From Neisseriaceae bacterium HSC-16F19 (GTDB taxonomy: Bacteria > Pseudomonadota > Gammaproteobacteria > Burkholderiales > Neisseriaceae), in assembly GCF_024171525.1 (NCBI RefSeq), contig NZ_JALJZY010000027.1, positions 1 to 21,379 on the forward strand: a DNA stretch of 21,379 nucleotides. Reading direction: 5' to 3'. The notes beneath the pieces are model-generated. The model was given only the letters and a program-made list of their open reading frames with translations. It was not told the origin of the DNA and ran no database searches. Position numbers and translations under genes: made by a program. Of the stretch, positions 19,939 through 21,379 are shown in pieces (position 1 is the first letter of the stretch; every line of letters starts with the position of its first letter).

Positions 19939-21348
19939 TCAGGCCAAGGTACGCACATCGGTGAAATGTCCGGCCACGGCGGCGGCGGCGGCCATGGCGG
20001 GGCTCACCAGATGGGTGCGGCCGCCGTTGCCCTGACGGCCTTCGAAATTGCGGTTGGAGGTGGAGGCGCAACGCTCGCCCGGTTCCAGGCGGTCGGCATT
20101 CATGGCCAAGCACATGGAGCAGCCCGGCTCGCGCCATTCAAAACCGGCCTCGGTAAAGATTTTGTCCAAGCCTTCGCGTTCTGCCTGCGCTTTCACCAAG
20201 CCGGAGCCGGGCACCACCAGCACGCGGTTGACATTGGCGGCCTTGTGGCGGCCTTTGGCCACGGCGGCGGCTTCGCGCAAATCTTCGATGCGGCTGTTGG
20301 TGCAGGAGCCGATAAACACCACGTCCACGGGGATTTCCTGCACCGGTGTGTCGGCGGTAAGACCCATGTATTTGAGCGCGCGTTCCATGCCTTCGCGTTT
20401 GACCGGATCGCTTTCCTGTGCCGGATTGGGCACGCGGCCGTTCACATCCAGCACCATTTCCGGCGAAGTGCCCCAAGTCACTTGCGGCTCGATATCGGCG
20501 GCGTTGAGGCGCACCACGTGGTCGAATTCGGCACCTTCGTCAGACACCAGTGTGCGCCAATAGGCCACGGCGGCGTCCCAATCGGCGCCTTTGGGGGCAA
20601 AAGGCTTGTCTTTAACATAGTCTATGGTGGTTTGGTCCACCGCCACCAGGCCGGAGCGGGCGCCGGCTTCGATGGCCATATTGCACAAGGTCATGCGGCC
20701 TTCCATGCTCAGCGAGCGGATGGCTTCGCCGCCAAATTCGACGGCATAACCGGTGCCGCCGGCGGTGCCGATTTGGCCGATGATGTAGAGCGCCACGTCT
20801 TTGGCGGTGACGCCCGGTTTGAGGCTGCCTGAAACTTCAATCAACATGGATTTGGATTTTTTGGCGGTGATGCACTGGGTGGCCATCACGTGTTCCACTT
20901 CGGAGGTGCCGATGCCGTGCGCCAAGGCGCCGAAAGCGCCGTGGGTGGAGGTGTGCGAGTCGCCGCACACCACGGTCATGCCGGGCAGGGTGGCGCCCTG
21001 TTCCGGGCCCATCACATGCACAATGCCCTGGCCCCGGTCTTTAAACGGGAAATAGGCCAAGGCGCCGAATTCTTTGATATTGCTGTCCAAAGTGTCGACT
21101 TGCAGCTTGGAAATCGGGTCTTTGATGCCTTCGTCCCAATGGTCGGTGGGGGTGTTGTGGTCGGCGGTGGAGACCACGCTGTCGATGCGCCACAGCTTGC
21201 GTCCGGCCAGTTTCAGGCCCTCGAAGGCTTGCGGGCTGGTGACTTCGTGCACCAGATGGCGGTCGATATAGAGCAGTACGGTGCCGTCTTCTTCTTGGCG
21301 GACGACGTGGCTGTACCAGAGTTTGTCATACAGGGTTTGCGGTTTCAT
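19939..21348 (-). CDS. leuC: 3-isopropylmalate dehydratase large subunit
   Basis: A 469-residue aconitase-family subunit that carries the 4Fe-4S cluster of isopropylmalate isomerase. The cluster cysteines are visible in VFIGSCTNSR and EPGCSMCLAMN. Other family segments are LYDKLWYSHVV at the start, VCGDSHTSTHGAFGALA and the C-terminal STSNRNFEGRQGNGGRTHLVSPAMAAAAA. ATG 21348 gives the family N-terminus; the frame remains open upstream to the window edge, including a TTG at 21375, but those residues are not typical. The ribosome-binding site is weak. It is the first of the leuC, lipoprotein, leuD genes. A DUS at 20822-20833 lies inside the gene. It is complete in this window. Confidence 0.97.
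   Translation of the reverse strand: MKPQTLYDKLWYSHVVRQEEDGTVLLYIDRHLVHEVTSPQAFEGLKLAGRKLWRIDSVVSTADHNTPTDHWDEGIKDPISKLQVDTLDSNIKEFGALAYFPFKDRGQGIVHVMGPEQGATLPGMTVVCGDSHTSTHGAFGALAHGIGTSEVEHVMATQCITAKKSKSMLIEVSGSLKPGVTAKDVALYIIGQIGTAGGTGYAVEFGGEAIRSLSMEGRMTLCNMAIEAGARSGLVAVDQTTIDYVKDKPFAPKGADWDAAVAYWRTLVSDEGAEFDHVVRLNAADIEPQVTWGTSPEMVLDVNGRVPNPAQESDPVKREGMERALKYMGLTADTPVQEIPVDVVFIGSCTNSRIEDLREAAAVAKGRHKAANVNRVLVVPGSGLVKAQAEREGLDKIFTEAGFEWREPGCSMCLAMNADRLEPGERCASTSNRNFEGRQGNGGRTHLVSPAMAAAAAVAGHFTDVRTLA
20822..20833 (+). repeat. DUS, exact copy inside leuC
   Basis: AGGCTGCCTGAA lies within the coding sequence, read on the minus strand as SGSL in VSGSLKPG. The same SGSLK peptide is encoded by the DUS in the response regulator, showing how the word constrains the codons it occupies. 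Confidence 0.85.
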
Positions 21349-21379
21349 GGCAGGTGTTCGCGGCAGGGAAAACAAAGGG

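Noticed and set aside
19486..21360. Shared CCGCGAACA just before the leuC and leuD start codons
   Set aside because: It is a nine-base match only, in GC-rich sequence; too short to claim a regulatory site without genome statistics.

Overview
The window is a GC-rich chromosomal segment from a member of the Neisseriaceae. The strongest taxonomic clue is a 12-base word, AGGCTGCCTGAA or its complement, which occurs exactly about fifteen times, both between and inside genes. It is a DNA uptake sequence (DUS) dialect that I recall from Simonsiella-like Neisseriaceae rather than the GCCGTCTGAA core of classical Neisseria. Gene content (HemJ, GlnK-AmtB, HpnD-HpnE, a PhaM-like protein, LeuC-entericidin-LeuD) fits a betaproteobacterium. 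I cannot name the species. No rRNA, tRNA, CRISPR array, prophage or intact transposase gene was seen.

Layout. 1-166: short direct repeats and a DUS hairpin at the edge. 167-1725 (minus): a low-molecular-weight tyrosine phosphatase coupled to a conserved protein of unknown function. 1726-2214: an AT-rich divergent spacer with paired dyads and a DUS-loop hairpin. 2215-3900 (plus): glnK-amtB, ammonium sensing and transport. 4047-5725 (plus): a PAP2/Cys-phosphatase fusion (YnbD-like) overlapping a small membrane protein. 6009-8325 (minus): hemJ, a CYTH phosphohydrolase and hemL. 8540-11402 (plus): a PepSY protein and a QseBC/PmrAB-like two-component system. 11545-12545 (minus): an ArsC-family reductase and a DUF218 protein, divergent from a TlpA-like thiol protein (12562-13128, plus). 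13285-15404 (plus): hpnD-hpnE of squalene synthesis. 15476-18529 (minus): a BAX-inhibitor-like protein, a PhaM-like protein, ispF, ispD and dnaQ. 18844-21348 (minus): leuD, an entericidin-type lipoprotein and leuC.

How the genes relate. GlnK and AmtB form the classical ammonium module. HemJ and HemL are two steps of tetrapyrrole synthesis on either side of a CYTH enzyme. IspD and IspF (MEP pathway) lie near HpnD and HpnE, which use farnesyl diphosphate, although on the other strand. LeuC and LeuD form isopropylmalate isomerase.

Most of the window is ordinary core genome. The unusual material is in the spacers. At least two families of short, transposase-less repeats with inverted ends are present; one copy sits inside a DUS with a 5-base flanking duplication, and another reaches the hemJ stop codon. 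There are also nested palindromes before hpnD and two dyads of identical geometry before glnK. I did not find a convincing wholly new multigene system. The best leads are the phosphatase fusion with its coupled membrane protein, the uncharacterised partner of the tyrosine phosphatase, and the repeat elements near or within gene-control regions.
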